DNA of 64,000 nt from Homalodisca vitripennis (GCF_021130785.1 NW_025776796.1:248001-312000); one strand, 5' to 3'. Positions 22,752-35,789 are shown, counted from the stretch's first letter. The notes: generated from the letters alone by a model not told the origin. A program made the numbers and translations.

Positions 22752-23534
22752 TTTTTGACGTGACAACGTCTTAAATTAGGTTGCGGCTCGGAGTCACTCA
22801 TGAAAAAGTGTAACGCCCGGTAACGTTACGATGCCCGTCCAGTGGGCCCGCCGCACGGGATCCGCACGGGATAAAGCAGATAACTGTGGGTCCGCCGCAC
22901 GGGATAAAGCAGATAACTATGTTTATTCGTGAAAATGTGGAGTGCTTAGATTCGTCATTTACAACAACTACAACAATAAAGGTAAATAATTGTACACTGA
23001 TATTTCATTATCGTAAACTATGATTGATTGATTAATTGTTAGATTGACACAAAAGTTGAGAAACTGAGTTTATAGGTTATGTCATACTATTGACAAATGT
23101 TGATAGTGTTAAGTAAATTATTAGTTTAAATCACTCTGCAATCAATCGTAATTCAGTCGATTGAGAAGAAACAGCGCGTATTGCTAGTCAAACATTTAAA
23201 ATAACAAATTATAACCTCTAACCTGTCATAACAGTGCGACCAAACAAACGAACTAAACCGACCAATCACCACGCGCGGAGTTAGAATTTAACTGTGTTTA
23301 GCAAGAATTTCAAATTCCAATTTTAGTAAATGTTTTATTCAACTTTACCATTTACAATAACAAATTTTAATTAATTTCAAATTATGTACAATGTTTAAGT
23401 AAACAAAATATATTTCTATAGTTAAAATTTGTGCAATTCTTATTTTCATTGAATTCCTTGTTCCTATTGTGCAATTTAATAATATTCATATCAATAAATA
23501 TTCTACCGAGAAAAAGACGTTGTCACGTAAAATC
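22752..23534. mobile_element. MITE-like element with ~20-bp terminal inverted repeats
   Basis: The left end TTTTTGACGTGACAACGTCT (22752-22771) is mirrored by AAGACGTTGTCACGTAAAA (23514-23532). Close to the left end is a GC-rich patch with a tandem unit, CCGCACGGGATAAAGCAGAT, repeated twice (22862-22918) plus a partial copy. There is no open frame of note inside. The length (about 780 bp) and lack of coding capacity suit a non-autonomous DNA transposon. The superfamily is not clear. Confidence 0.6.
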
Positions 23535-23839
23535 TTCGCCCGTAAAACCGACTTTACAGGCAACCATAATTTTTTTTTGCAATGGATAATTAAACACTCC
23601 TCAAATATAAATAATGGAAACTAGAACACATTCCTGACTTGAAAATAACTACTTATAAATTGTAATGTTTTGGGATCCTAAACTTTAAGAGTGAAACTGC
23701 GTATATACTACGTACTATGTTATAAGTATCAATGGAACAAACCAATATATCTGTAAAATTATACAATATAAAAGTGAATAGGTGCAATAATCCTATGTTA
23801 AAAATACGAACTGATACTGCTAGAGTTGATAACCGCAAG

Positions 23840-24215
23840 GTGTAAGGTTTTACACTTTGGATCTGACATAGAAAGAGACCACAGCTTCATAACCTGTGTG
23901 TGACCAGACACAGTGTTTATCAGTACCAATGACCTTCGACTCTTCTCCTTATTCAGTATAATAAGACCCCCGCACCAGCCAGAAGCCCACGAGGTTGGGC
24001 GTAATAATCCTTAGGAGGGGATCTGCCTCTTCTCTTTTATAACAATATTTGAATGCGCGGCATATGTTACTACAATACAATCATACAGACGTAAATATGT
24101 TCGCTACTATAGGTACTTCCTTGTACACAGCGCCTCATTGCCTGGTTGTCAAAGTCTTCAAAGTTGACTTTTATCCCCTCGAATGTAACACTGTAATCGT
24201 TTAAATGCCTTTATT
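23840..24215 (+). repeat. Dispersed repeat, copy 1 of 2
   Basis: Similar for about 370 bp to 60289-60680 in the same orientation. Shared landmarks include AGAAGCCCA, GAGG.TTGG, TAATCCTTA.GAGGGGATCT and CTGTAATCGTTTAAATG. The similarity is old, with many substitutions. The family and its function are unknown. The copy shows no open frame. Confidence 0.6.
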
Positions 24216-25769
24216 TCTTTTTCTTTTATTTTAACTCATATAAAAGGTTGTCTAATTACATTTACCTGAATACGATGATTTTAGTCCAGATGACCACTCA
24301 TTTTACAACAGTATTCACAAAACGGTCATATTCACTCCGGTCCAGTACCTAATAATGTCCAAGAAATGAGTTAGCGAACAAGTTTCTGAAAAATTAGGCG
24401 ACAAAGCTATGACTTTACATAATGCCACTAGGAGCCAGCACCTCATAGCAATAATTACGTTGAAGGTTTCCAGTCAAAATAGTACGTAGGAACGCCACTA
24501 CAGAATGTAAACAGCCGTAATATTGATAACTTAAACAAGCCTGTGGTGGACGGTTAAAACTGACGTTACTATTATGGGATCAAACTGCTATAACCGTCAG
24601 TACTCTTTTGTAACCACTTTCAGCTACTCTTCAACAGGTTAAATATATTTACTTCATTTAGAAGTCAGGTAGTTAAAAACTCTCATAATGGCAGTTAAAT
24701 ATATACAATTACGTGATAAGCGACAGACATTAAAAAATCCCTCAATGAAGAGTTGACGCTAAATTTATAAATAAAACGTTTACTTATTGTAAATAAATGC
24801 AAATATTTAGTGTAAATTATGAGTTTTAAAATCTGAGTTTAGAATCTATAAATAATTATAATTAAATGGACATAATTATTTAGAATATGGAAGTTTACAT
24901 TTTACATTAAAAGTTTACATTTTAAAAGCATTGCCCATGAAAAGTTCAACAGGGCCTATTTATTACACTTAATTTATATCATATCTACTACAGCACGTAC
25001 AGCAATTGCGTGTCTATTCGTTCATTCATTCATGATTGGTGGTTTAGTTTACTTGTCTGTGTTTGAATGTGGCTCCGCCAACGGTTTGTCTTAATTCATA
25101 TAAATATGGATACATACTGTATATGGCATTTATCTGTAATAAACTAGACTAAATGTAATTTATTATTGCAACTAATTTGTTTTAGTTTGATCTTAGCTAC
25201 AAAACATAGCATAAAATATGATAATTATCTAAACTTACAGTTACTTAATACAATTAAGGAGTAACATCAATTAACTGCAAAACCACAAAGATATTGGAAC
25301 AGCATTAATTCACATGAATGTGTAATACATGTAAATTAACGCTGTTGCTGTGTAAAAATAATAGGAATAGTGATTTTTCTATGGTAGAAAGCTTAGTAAA
25401 TGGGTTGAGCTTGATATTTTTTAGAAATTGTGATTACTAAATTTACCTCAATTTGTTTTTACATTAGAATTACTTAAAAAAAGTTATTTTACAAACATAT
25501 CAAGGTAGTTTAATCTTTGTGATCTTTGTATTTCAATTATATTTAATTTTTTATATTAATTTTAAAAGATGTCTGACTTATCGATTAAAAAGTATGCAAC
25601 TAAATTATAAAGTAATAAGTATTCTTAATTATAGATAAATAAAATAAATGAAGTAAAATATATTTTTTTATTTATTTCCTGTCATGTACAGTATATCAAG
25701 GTCTTTCCATCTTTTAATCAGTATATGTGCATATTCTGCAATATAATTATTTACAAATAGTATAGTTTA
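24216..25769. other. AT-rich stretch, nothing recognised
   Basis: I see no supportable feature here. Confidence 0.5.
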
Positions 25770-26908
25770 GAAGCAATCAATCAAATCAAATCAAATCAAA
25801 ATGCCTTTATTTACAAGCGATTCTCAGTACATACATTGTTTTGCAGAACAACTCTAGTCATTTAATGGCCTTAAATACTAAATAACAAAGACTTGTGATT
25901 AAAACTAAAAGGAACAACATTGGATTATACTAAATACTAAACTTATACACTAACAACTTAACTACGTTATTTATCAACACATATGTAGTCCTTAAGTTTT
26001 AATTTATAAGAATTGCAACTGTATTGCTTAAGGCTAAGGGGGAGGTCATTGTACAATTTAGGGCCGAAATACGAAAAACTTCTCCTCCCGACTTCATGAC
26101 TGACTTTTCGAAAGTCAAGAAAGGTAGCCATGGCGGGTACTGCGTTGCGAGACCCCCTCCCGGAACAACAACCGCTCGCTCAGGTACTGCGGTACCTGGT
26201 GTGATAGGACCTTGTGGACCAATGGGCAAGTCAACATCCTGCAGACGGACTCCATTGGTAGCAGGCTGGCAGCATCTCGAAAGGCGGTCACGTGATCAAA
26301 ACTTTTCTAGTTGAAAATAAAACGCACAGCAGAGTTTTGAAGTCCCTGTATACGTTCTACGTCCCCCCGCGAGATGCTGTTACCATAGGCTGGATAGCAG
26401 TAATAAATGACGGAAAAAACCATCGACTGTATAAGCTGAAGCTTCGCAAATTCCGGCAGTAGAGATCTGAATCTGTATAGACCTCTTAATCTGCCAAGTG
26501 CACGTTGTATGACATAAGTGACGTGTTCAGAGAATGTTAGATCGCTATCAAGCATGATGCCGAGCGTTGTCACCCTGTCACACAAGGTCAAAAACTCCCC
26601 ATCAAGAGCAATCCCCACACCACTGTCTGTCAAGGCCTGTATTGTGTTGTGTGGTATAGTATGAAGGACAGTGCACTTGCCTACATTGAGCTTTAACCCA
26701 TTGTCTACAGACCATTTACTGATGTTTTCAAGATCAGAGTTTATATGGGCAAAAGCCACCTGAACTGAGCTAGGGTCATAGGAAAAATGCAACTGGCAGT
26801 CATCAGCCTACATATGAGCCGTACAGTGTTGAATACACTTTGGGAAGTCAGAGGTATACAGGTTAAACAGTACAGGACCAAGACAACTTGGCAATAGAGT
26901 TGAAAGTT
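25770..26908 (-). pseudogene. 5'-truncated LINE, reverse transcriptase C-terminal part
   Basis: Reading on the minus strand from 26908: LGPVLFNLYTSDFP (RT block 4-5 region), then the catalytic YADD region where the Tyr codon has become TAG (26807 area), leaving ADDCQLHFSYDP. An intact 161-residue frame (26792-26307) follows with DLENISKWSVDNGLKLNVGK and thumb-domain sequence, ending RFIFN. The 3' end carries AATAAA and a short (TTTGA)n-type tail near 25780-25800. Microsatellite tails of this kind are known for CR1/L2-like and some Jockey-group LINEs. The 5' truncation at about 26908 is typical of incomplete reverse transcription. Confidence 0.75.
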
Positions 26909-28780
26909 TTTTTTTTACAATTTATTCAAATGCAAGATTATCTCCGGCCTCGGATTTGTTATATCTTTCATTTTCATGTAAACATTTTCACTTCAGTAAT
27001 TGTTAATCCACCAGTGAGAGCTTTTTCAACTAAACCACGGTAGTATGGAATATTTTTAATGAATCTTTCCTAACGTCGTAAATAGTTTTGTAATTCTTCT
27101 TCCTCAACCTATTTCAGAACGGATGATTTCTTGTTGTTTATTTAACAACACGTATGGAAAAAAATGGAATATGCCCGTTATATTATTGTTAAATGTAATT
27201 CTTGGGTTAATATTATCAGTGACATGTAATGTTTAGCTACTATCATCTTATCTCAGATTGTTCGTTGTTTCATAATAGTTTAGTCCATAAGGCACATAGT
27301 ATGCGTGTTAACCTCTCATAAACACGTTGCAAAATTTGTGTGAAGCTAGGAAGTAACAATAATTTCAGTTTAAATGGGAAACTCGATTAAAGACGGAACA
27401 ATATTAATTCTCATTAAATTAAATGGTCAGCACAGGAAATGGAACAGGCTAAATAACAGGATTATTATGGACAATCCAGTATAATTTCTTTTGTCCATAT
27501 CTTTCTACGAAGTATCCATACAATAGAAAAATTATTTAAAATTCCTTCAGCAATAGAGCTTTCTATCTTTTCAACAGTTTGATGCTACATTATTTATGGT
27601 GAGTTGCTTTCTTTCCTAATTACTTTTTAAGCGTTGGATTCTTGCGTTTCAAGCACTATTTTGTAGTATGTGGTTGTATGCTTGTATTGCAAATACGTCC
27701 CGTTGTTTCTTCTCATTTTGACGATTACTCGATATTTTTGAGTCTCTCTTTTTTGGCTTTATTCTATTTTCCAATCGATGTAAAAATAATTATTAATAGA
27801 CTACTAGTTTTGTATCTCCCATCTAGAATAGGTTTTAAATAACCTTGGCGTACACATTGAAATCGTTTCCTTCACTGGTCTATTGAATAGTAAGGCACTT
27901 CTGGAAATAAGGTTTGGTCAATTTCATAGATTAATTATAAAGGTCGGAAATAGACGTGTTTTATTGAAATATGCTTCTCAGGCCAACTTAAGTATGCCTG
28001 TATATCTTTTTAAACGAGGCATTTTGCAAATTAAAATTTTCCATTAAAATACAAAGAATTTGAGGCAGAAGGTTTTCCCATAGACGTAATCCATTAAAAA
28101 TTAGCTAACCCATACTATATAAGATTTGTCCACAACAGCAGCTGAAAGATTTTGAATATTCAACAAAGTAAAAATTATAAATACTTAGCAGCTCGAGCGG
28201 TAGATTACACCGGTTCCAAACTATAGAAATATTAACGCCATAACATTCGCATGATCGTAAAAACTAAACATATTTCATATTTTTATGATATAAACGTCAA
28301 GTTGTTTTCAATTTCCAAATTGAACCTTAATGATATAGGCTTTATAATTATTGTATTTGTTTCAGAACTGTAATATAATCCCTCTGAATAAAATTTGGAA
28401 CAATCTGTTACAAATGTTTATATAATATTATTATTCAAAAATTCGTGAAGTATTATTAGAAATAATTCTTGGGGTACATTTTAAATGTAAAAGTACACTA
28501 CATTGCAGACTAAAATTGTATAATATATATTGTACAAACTATGTATGTTTTGCAGGTGTAACTTTATTGTAGTTACTGTATTGAGTTTTGAAAGAAAATG
28601 TTTATAAATATGTTTTAAATATTTGTAACTATAGAATGTACGACTATATAATCACATTAGGGGAATTTTTTTGCATTTCAGTAAGAGACGTGGCATAAGA
28701 AAAAAACGTGCCTGCACAATTAATTAAAGATTAAAGAAAATAAGGAAAAAACTTGCAACTTATTCAACAGTACAATATAT
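26909..28780. other. AT-rich stretch, nothing recognised
   Basis: There is no gene or structured repeat that I can support. One open frame of about 66 codons (27642-27842) is typical of chance in AT-rich DNA. Confidence 0.5.
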
Positions 28781-28784
28781 AAAA

Positions 28785-29111
28785 TTATGTATATCCATAG
28801 AAACGACAAGATACATTTTGTTCAGTAATTTTTCCATAGATCAGTTTATTATGAAAATTGTTCAATTTCAAGTACGGCCGGTAAACTCCTTCAGGATCCA
28901 TTGTGGCCAGGTCCAGGACCAGAACTTACAGATGAGTTACTTATATTTTCTTAGAAATCACAGCACTTGCTCCTCGGTCTCTCACTAAAAAAGCAGTTTA
29001 TAAATCCTAGTTTTAGTGACAGGACAACGGAACAGTTAATCACAACACTATTACTAAATAACGACATTGAAATACGTTTTAATTATTTCGTTGATTTGAT
29101 TTCTAGATGTA
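28785..29111 (+). repeat. Block-family repeat, blocks 0 and A
   Basis: Block 0 (TATATCCATAGAAACGACAA, about 28791) and block A (about 28875-28935, ending CCAGGACCAGAACTTACAGA) precede an insertion at 29112. Blocks B and C of the same copy follow the insertion at 30202 and 30540. Confidence 0.65.
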
Positions 29112-30144
29112 TTAACCCTCCAACTGGCAGTCATTTTTTCCTGTAGTGGCAGCATGTTTTCGAGCCTCGTGCAAGGGTTTTAAAAAAAATTTATTAAAAA
29201 TATAAATTAAAAGTAATATATATAGAAGTATATATTTTTGTGTTCAGAATTAAACATATAATAATATTAGTATTTAAATTTGGCCTTAAAAAAATGTTGA
29301 CTAAAATTTTTTTTTCCATGAAATTCAAAATTTACATTTTTTATTTTTTAATTTGGGGGGGACCATACCTAGCAAACCAAGTTATAGTAAGAAAACTATA
29401 AAAGTGAGATATCCATTTTATGTCAAATTTATTCTAGTTTCAGAAACACATAAGCATTTTACAAATTTATGAAACTATAATAACACTATATAACAAAAAG
29501 CAGCGATGCGCATAAATTGTGAAAAATAGGGTGTATATGTAAGAGTTTGCTAATAAAAGTTTTACTAATACAGTTTTACTTCAATACATGTTATATTGCA
29601 TATTTTATTACTCAGAATGAAGTAAAACTATACAGAAGTAGTAAAATAAATTCCATAACTTTTTTTTTGAAGAGTTGAAAAAAAGTTTCATTTTGTCATT
29701 ACTCAAAACTTTTGCGAAAAATTTTCGAAAAATGTATTTATTCTAAAATATATTTATTTGCACTACTGCAATATTTAACAATTCACCACACACTTAAACA
29801 CAACACTAAAACACAAATAAACCTACTAAAACTTACTAATAAACACGACTCGTCACATCAACAACTCAGACGGCATCGACAACATGGCGGTCACATCTTT
29901 TACGTTCCAAACTACGAACTTTGGTACATTGCAACTACAATACAAAAAGGAATAAAACTATAGTATTCCTTAGGCTTTTTTTTCCCGAATCCAATGGTGC
30001 ATGAATCGAATCGATACGTTGCCGGAATATACTGTAATGAGTGATTATGCAAGGGAATGTTTGTTCATCAAAATTTTGATGAACAACAATCATAATTGGG
30101 TTGTGTTTATCAAAATTTTTGATGAACAACAGTTGGAGGGTTGG
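29112..30144. mobile_element. piggyBac-like non-autonomous element (MITE)
   Basis: The left end is TTAA followed by CCCTCCAACTG (29112-29126). The right end is CAGTTGGAGGGTT followed by GG (30130-30144), so 13 bp are perfectly inverted and the right TTAA would have mutated to TTGG. It sits between blocks A and B of a block-family copy. The interior is AT-rich and has no transposase. A perfect 26-bp palindrome lies at 30061-30086 and a second, similar inverted pair follows at about 30107-30130. Confidence 0.6.
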
Positions 30145-30600
30145 TTGTCATAGCTTTGTTTAAAAACTGCAAATGTTGTATTTTAGGCTATTTATAATCC
30201 GCTCTGTACCCAAAAAATACAGGGAATACTGTATTGTAATATAAGATAAAATACAAACGTGAAACGTGGTGAAATTGAAACTGTTTTTACATATTTGATG
30301 ACGAATTAATACTTATATAAGAGAAGTATTTTCTTACTTAAATCAAACCGCCTTCTTTCTGACGTATTATCTTGGAATAAATATTGAAATTTAAGTAAAA
30401 TTAGTGTATGCTAGCTGAATAATAATATCGGTGATCGACTGTATCGTGTAACATTGCTTTAATTAAATATTAAAAAAAGGAGTATAGAGTAGTTTTGAAA
30501 AGGAATATATTTTATAAATTTTAATTTTATGAAATAGTTACTAAATCCTACACCAGAGCTCTCTCGTGTCGTAGAGTTCAATCACTCACTAAGAAATTAG
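30145..30600 (+). repeat. Block-family repeat, blocks B and C
   Basis: Block B forms a 7-bp stem, CTCTGTA (30202-30208) with TACAGGG (30218-30224). Block C lies at about 30537-30580 (ACACCAGAGCTCTC). It completes the copy interrupted at 29112. Confidence 0.65.
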
Positions 30601-30619
30601 ACTCCACTATGCAACTTAT

Positions 30620-31050
30620 GGGGATATAGCGGATCGACTTTTTCGTCAGCAACCTTCATAGAGATATAGCAGTGCAGGTAATTGTGGGGCGAGACAATAT
30701 GTAAGTAAGGAATTTGGTACAGTTAAGGGAATATAAGTGATCGAATTTTTCGTCAGCAACCATCATAGAGATGAAGTAGTGCAGGTAGTTGTAAAGCGAG
30801 ACAATCTGTAAGTGTATAATGTGGTACAGTTTGGGGAATATATCGGATCGAATTTTTCGTCAGTCATCATCATAGAGATATAGCAGTACTGGTAGTTGTA
30901 CAAAGCGTGATAATCTGTAAGTGTATAATTTTGTACAGTTTGGGGAACATATCGGATCGAATTTTTCGTCAGTAATTAATTATCATAATAATATAGCAGT
31001 ACAGGTAGTTGTTGGGTGACAGATCCTATGAGTAAGCAATTTGGCACAGG
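30620..31050. repeat. Tandem repeat, about four units of 105-115 bp
   Basis: The string GATCGA followed by TTTTTCGTCAG recurs at about 30634, 30738, 30847 and 30955. Each is followed by a conserved CATAGAGAT.TAGCAGT.CAGGTA region and GACAAT.TGTAAGT. Units are diverged by point changes and small indels. No protein is encoded. Confidence 0.85.
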
Positions 31051-31565
31051 GTTATAAACAAAGAAACTGGAAACCTATTATACATCGTACAACTAACGGT
31101 TGCGGTGAGAAATAGCCTGAAAAACGTAATACCGTACTCGGAAGTTAAATAAAAAATAGTTTATATTTCCACAAAATATATAATTGACAAAGAGCAGTAA
31201 ACATCTTATACTAATAAAGAAAAATAACAACTCACGATGTAATAATTCTTATAGTTAACAAGAAACAATTTAATAATTAATAATAATAATACTATATCAA
31301 GAATAAAAGAATCAAAGAATAAAACCATACATAAAAATAAAGAGAGGATATTAAAAATAAAATCAATTTAATATAGCATTCATCATCAGCTTTAATTTTC
31401 TATCTAATCAGATACTTAGAGGGGAAAAGAGCCTGCATGGACTTAAATGGCTTCTAAGTAAAGTAAAGTAGAATAAATTATGTATATGATTTAAGTAATT
31501 CTGTTGATTATTAATATTTTAGAAAAATTATTTAAAAGTAAACACAAAAAAGGACAAAACCTTAA
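31051..31565. other. AT-rich stretch, nothing recognised
   Basis: No supportable feature is seen. Confidence 0.5.
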
Positions 31566-31820
31566 TGAAAATGTATTTTCTATGTCAATTATGGAGAGTA
31601 TAGGGTTCTGTCCCGTCAATAGGACCGTACTCAGGCTGGGGTTTTCGGAGAGTTTTAACGGGGCCCAGGCAGTCCCGCCACACTGGCAGGTGGCCCGGCC
31701 GATTATATTTTTCCAGGGGCCGCCAATACTGCAATCGGCCCTGCCTTTCAGTCAGCCTATGTCCTCTGTAGTCAATAGAGATAAGTGATTCGGCCTCCTT
31801 ACTGCTGTTAATTATCAACT
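31566..31820 (-). other. GC-rich island with an unassigned open frame
   Basis: This is an abrupt rise in GC content in AT-rich surroundings. The minus strand is open from 31818 to 31585 (77 codons; contains RGHRLTERQGRLQYWRPLEK and PGHLPVWRDCLGP). The plus strand is also open across most of it. I do not recognise the sequence. It may be a fragment of a mobile element, an exon or a foreign insertion. Confidence 0.35.
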
Positions 31821-33885
31821 ACTTCTTGTCTTCTTTCTTAAAATCTTTAAGAGAGAAAGAGTTAATTACCTTTAAAATGTCTAAAATCAGTAAATTAATT
31901 ACAATATAAAATATGTCCTAGATTAAATTTATTTGTTGCAACCATTGATCTGTGTTGTTGAAAAGTTTTAATTCCGACTTTATTGGCATATCTTCCGTTG
32001 TGAGAATGTGGGATTATAGAAAAAATTGCCAAAATGTTTGTAAATATGAATCAATAATTTTTATAATAATTTACTTTAATAATTTTTTCCATCATTCAAA
32101 TTCAAGTTTTTAAAACAATAAATCAGAGGGTTGGATTCTACCCTTCGGAATCCCAGCCTCATACTATATTTAAAACAATAGCTACACTTTTAAAATGTAA
32201 GTATATAGCGACTACCCCAACCAAGCTAGAATTTCATTATGAAAAACGGCATTGCGCATTAACATAATAGGTTTTTATTTTAATACTCACAATTCCATTA
32301 TGCATAAGTTTATTTAAAATAATATGATCTATCCATTTCATTCGGAAATCAAACAAAACACCCAAGTATTTTTATGACGACATCCTCTCAATTTCATTAC
32401 AGGCATAGTCATTGTAATAATGATTATTACGAATATGAATATTTAAATCGTTTAAGTATTTTATATAACGGAAATATGCGTGAGTTTATTTTCCTTAATG
32501 TTAAGTGATAAAACATTCTGTTTCATCCACTTTTTAATTGCCATGAGGAAAAAGAATTTATTTTTAACGTCCAGTCAAGGTATACCTTTGATAATATTAA
32601 AATTTTCAAAAAGTCATACATTATCATGAATATGCAGTGTTTAAATGTCAATAATGCATACACAAATAATGTAGGACACCTAGTAGCGTGAACTTGAATT
32701 ACACCATACTCAGTAGGACTACCCCGAAAAATCATGTATTTAAGCAGCTAAAAAGAAAAGAAACTTTTGATACAGCCTACTGAGGGTTCGATTTCAATGG
32801 CGCTTAGTCATAACTCATAGATTGACAATGAAGCGTTTCTATGTAAAAATATGGTTTTATACAGTATTTAACATCTACACATGTAATTTTTACCTGAGAT
32901 ATCATGCAATGTAATACATTCGTATTTTTGGCCTGAATGGCTTCTATCATTGCAAGTTAAATTAATATAAAAATTGGAGATTATGATTTGAAGTATAAAC
33001 TTGAAAGTTGGATTACGGTTGGTATTTCAAAGTACATAGAAATTAACAAAGTGTAACATATCATGTATAGTTTTTTCTGCAAAAACTACACGGTAAGAAA
33101 GTAAGGATTGCATTTGAAATCCATTCCATTTTCTGTTTTTTGAACTTAACATTTTCGATTACTTTTTTCACACTTATTACAGCATATCACTCTACCAAAA
33201 ATTCAAATAAATATTAAAATATAAAAAATAAGGATAAATTTATTTTAAAATATACAACTTTGTAATACTAATATATTCTAGAAACAAATTTGTTTCTCCC
33301 ACTGAAATTTCCCAAAGATGTAGAAAGTTCTTATCATTTACTTCAAAAAATGAGTTTTACGACAACAAAATGAAGACGGGATTTGGGAATAATTAGTAGT
33401 GTGATTTTAATAGTTTGTTATTATGTTAATATACTGAACTGTACTATCAGTTAAGGACGTTATATTATTTACGAAACACGCCGACTGAATCTTGTGTACA
33501 TTTTCCGAAATTTGACCTTTCATGTGGGCTTTTTGGTTTCAAACAAATGAGATACGTAATAAATTAAATAATACATCGTATAATGAATGAGTAGTGTTAC
33601 CTTTGATAATATTTGACCGGTTTGACTATTTATATTATTATTGAAATAACCATTAACTAATACTCTCTGTTGATTGTACGGACAATTTTAACGAGGTATA
33701 GTGATTTTGTAAACGTTTGTGAGATGTTTGAAATGTTTATAATATATTACTTGGCCACTGTAACTTCAACTGAATTGTCAATTATAAAAGCTATGTTCAA
33801 GTCTATAATCCTCTATTAAACTATAAAAAGGCATTTCAAGGACTACAGTTTTATACAAAAAAAAATTAAATTCAACTTTAACGCT
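31821..33885. other. AT-rich stretch, nothing recognised
   Basis: I find no coding, RNA or repeat feature that I can support. Confidence 0.5.
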
Positions 33886-33888
33886 TTT

Positions 33889-33954
33889 GCTACCAGGCCG
33901 TGCGGCGCAGTGCACTAGCAAGTACAACGCACTGAGCTCTTAACTTCTGGTAGC
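33889..33954 (+). ncRNA. Candidate structured RNA / tRNA-derived hairpin
   Basis: The 66-bp GC-rich patch is closed by a perfect 8-bp stem, GCTACCAG (33889-33896) with CTGGTAGC (33947-33954). An inner 6-bp stem, CAGTGC (33908-33913) with GCACTG (33929-33934), lies within it. The segment GGCGCAGTGCACTAGC resembles a tRNA D arm and box A. It could be a degenerate tRNA or a SINE head. No box B is evident. Confidence 0.35.
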
Positions 33955-34211
33955 CAACATGTTTTTACTCTGGATCTTTATGTTATTACAACATATGCCA
34001 AGCATTGACAATTTTTTCATTGCAAGAAATACTCATTCTCTCTTAAGGATTATTACTCCTATTCCCATGGGCCACTGGCCTGTGCGAAGGTCTTAACATA
34101 CAGAATAAAGAGGTGAATAAAAAATTGAAGGTCGATTATACTGACAATACGTGCGGTGTACGTCCCTTCGTTTTTAGGCGAGGACAGAGAGACTATAGTT
34201 ATAGTTACAGC

Positions 34212-34218
<7 letters not shown>

Positions 34219-34265
<47 letters not shown>
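34219..34265. repeat. (TA)n microsatellite
   Basis: A pure TA tract of about 47 bp. No SINE tail is recognisable beside this one. Confidence 0.98.
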
Positions 34266-34269
<4 letters not shown>

Positions 34270-34309
34270 GAGACATACAAAACATATGGACAGAAGCTAC
34301 AATGAATTA

Positions 34310-35200
34310 ATTTGGTTTAAAGCAGTTTTCCCAGTGCGAATTGTTAGGTTTCATCGCTGCAAGGAAAATTATCGGAAAGTAATCTTAGTGTATGAATCAT
34401 TTTACCGTTTTACACACATATACTACACTACACCATGCGTCAGTGATTGAAATCTGAAACGGGACATTTCTCTAGAAATATTGTCATTAAAGCCCCTTGT
34501 AGTCGATAGGTATGAACGGTAAAAGGTTAATTGCATTAAATATAAGTATAGAATACTGACCAAATTTTCATATAATTTTTGTAGTTACATATTATGTTCC
34601 CGAGTTAGATTTGAGAGAAGAAGTTAGATTTACCTTAACTTTCCCTAACGTAAACATAAATCACACATTCATTCATTCAAAATGAGAGCTACTAGTTTGT
34701 TATAACTCCAAAATGCTACGTTAAATATGTGACTGCCTCTTATTTTTTTAAATATCATTAAACTTTTATTAATACATCTGAGAATCAAGATTAGCTGAGG
34801 ACGGTATGTTAAAAATACCTCATAACTTTGTCTCAATGGAAGTGATTTCTTAATAAATATAGAGAATGTATTTGGTGAAAGACTTTACGTCCTGTGCAGG
34901 TATAGTCAAAGCCCTCCGCACAATATCGAGATATTTTAGTACCAGATATACTAATTAGCAATGACAAGAAATATCTAATATTCTCCCTAGATATTTTACC
35001 TAAACAATAGTTATTTATCATATACACGATATTGTAAGACAAGTAACAAAACTTGTTTGTCTCTATAGCATGTATGAGTGTGGATCAGATAACAACGATC
35101 GGTTTAATGTTAGTGTAGCAATGTACACAAAAACGCGAATGGGAGAACCAAAATGAAGAGAAACAGGTGAAACAAACACAACAGTATATATAAATATGTT
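34310..35200. other. AT-rich stretch, nothing recognised
   Basis: No supportable feature is seen on either strand. Confidence 0.5.
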
Positions 35201-35204
35201 TTGT

Positions 35205-35789
35205 TTTAATTTACATAGAAACAACACGTGAGAGGTACTTTAATTTTTTCGATAAATTCAAAAATGTTGATTACAAAAGGCTTGGAACTCACACCACGCT
35301 AGTAACGGAGAAGAACGATCAGAAACAAGAGCTTCACTTATCCAAAAGCTTGGTAAGGACCTGGACTCTTTTCTTAGTTCAATTTCAAGTTCAAAGTCGT
35401 TTCACACACAGGACCTGGAAGATTTACACCAGTAGTAAATTGGCGAAGGCCAGGATCAAGATACGGACTTATGGATGAGTTACTTTATGCAATTACAATT
35501 CAAAGTTTTTTATATATTATCCTTATCCAAAGTAGTTTAAATCCTAGTTTTTGGGGATTAACGAGTGCAGAAAAAAACATTGAGACAATTTCTATTTAGT
35601 TATAACGCGTTTTAAAATTAACAGGATTTTAATAATGAGGAAGATTATCTTGATCAACAAATAATTTTCGTATGTTGTGATAGCTAAAAAAAGAACATCA
35701 GATTTATGGTTTTAAATACTTTCAATACTCTACGTGTATAGAAAGAATCAGTTTACATTTTAAGTCACTTATATTGTCCAAATGATCAA
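35205..35789 (+). repeat. Block-family repeat, interrupted by the LINE
   Basis: Block 0 is degenerate near 35213 (ACATAGAAACAACA). Block A is at about 35420-35482 (GGCCAGGATCAAGATACGGA). A weak block B is near 35727-35755. The copy ends at the LINE insertion, where GATCAA (35784-35789) matches GATCAA at 40243-40248. Confidence 0.55.
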
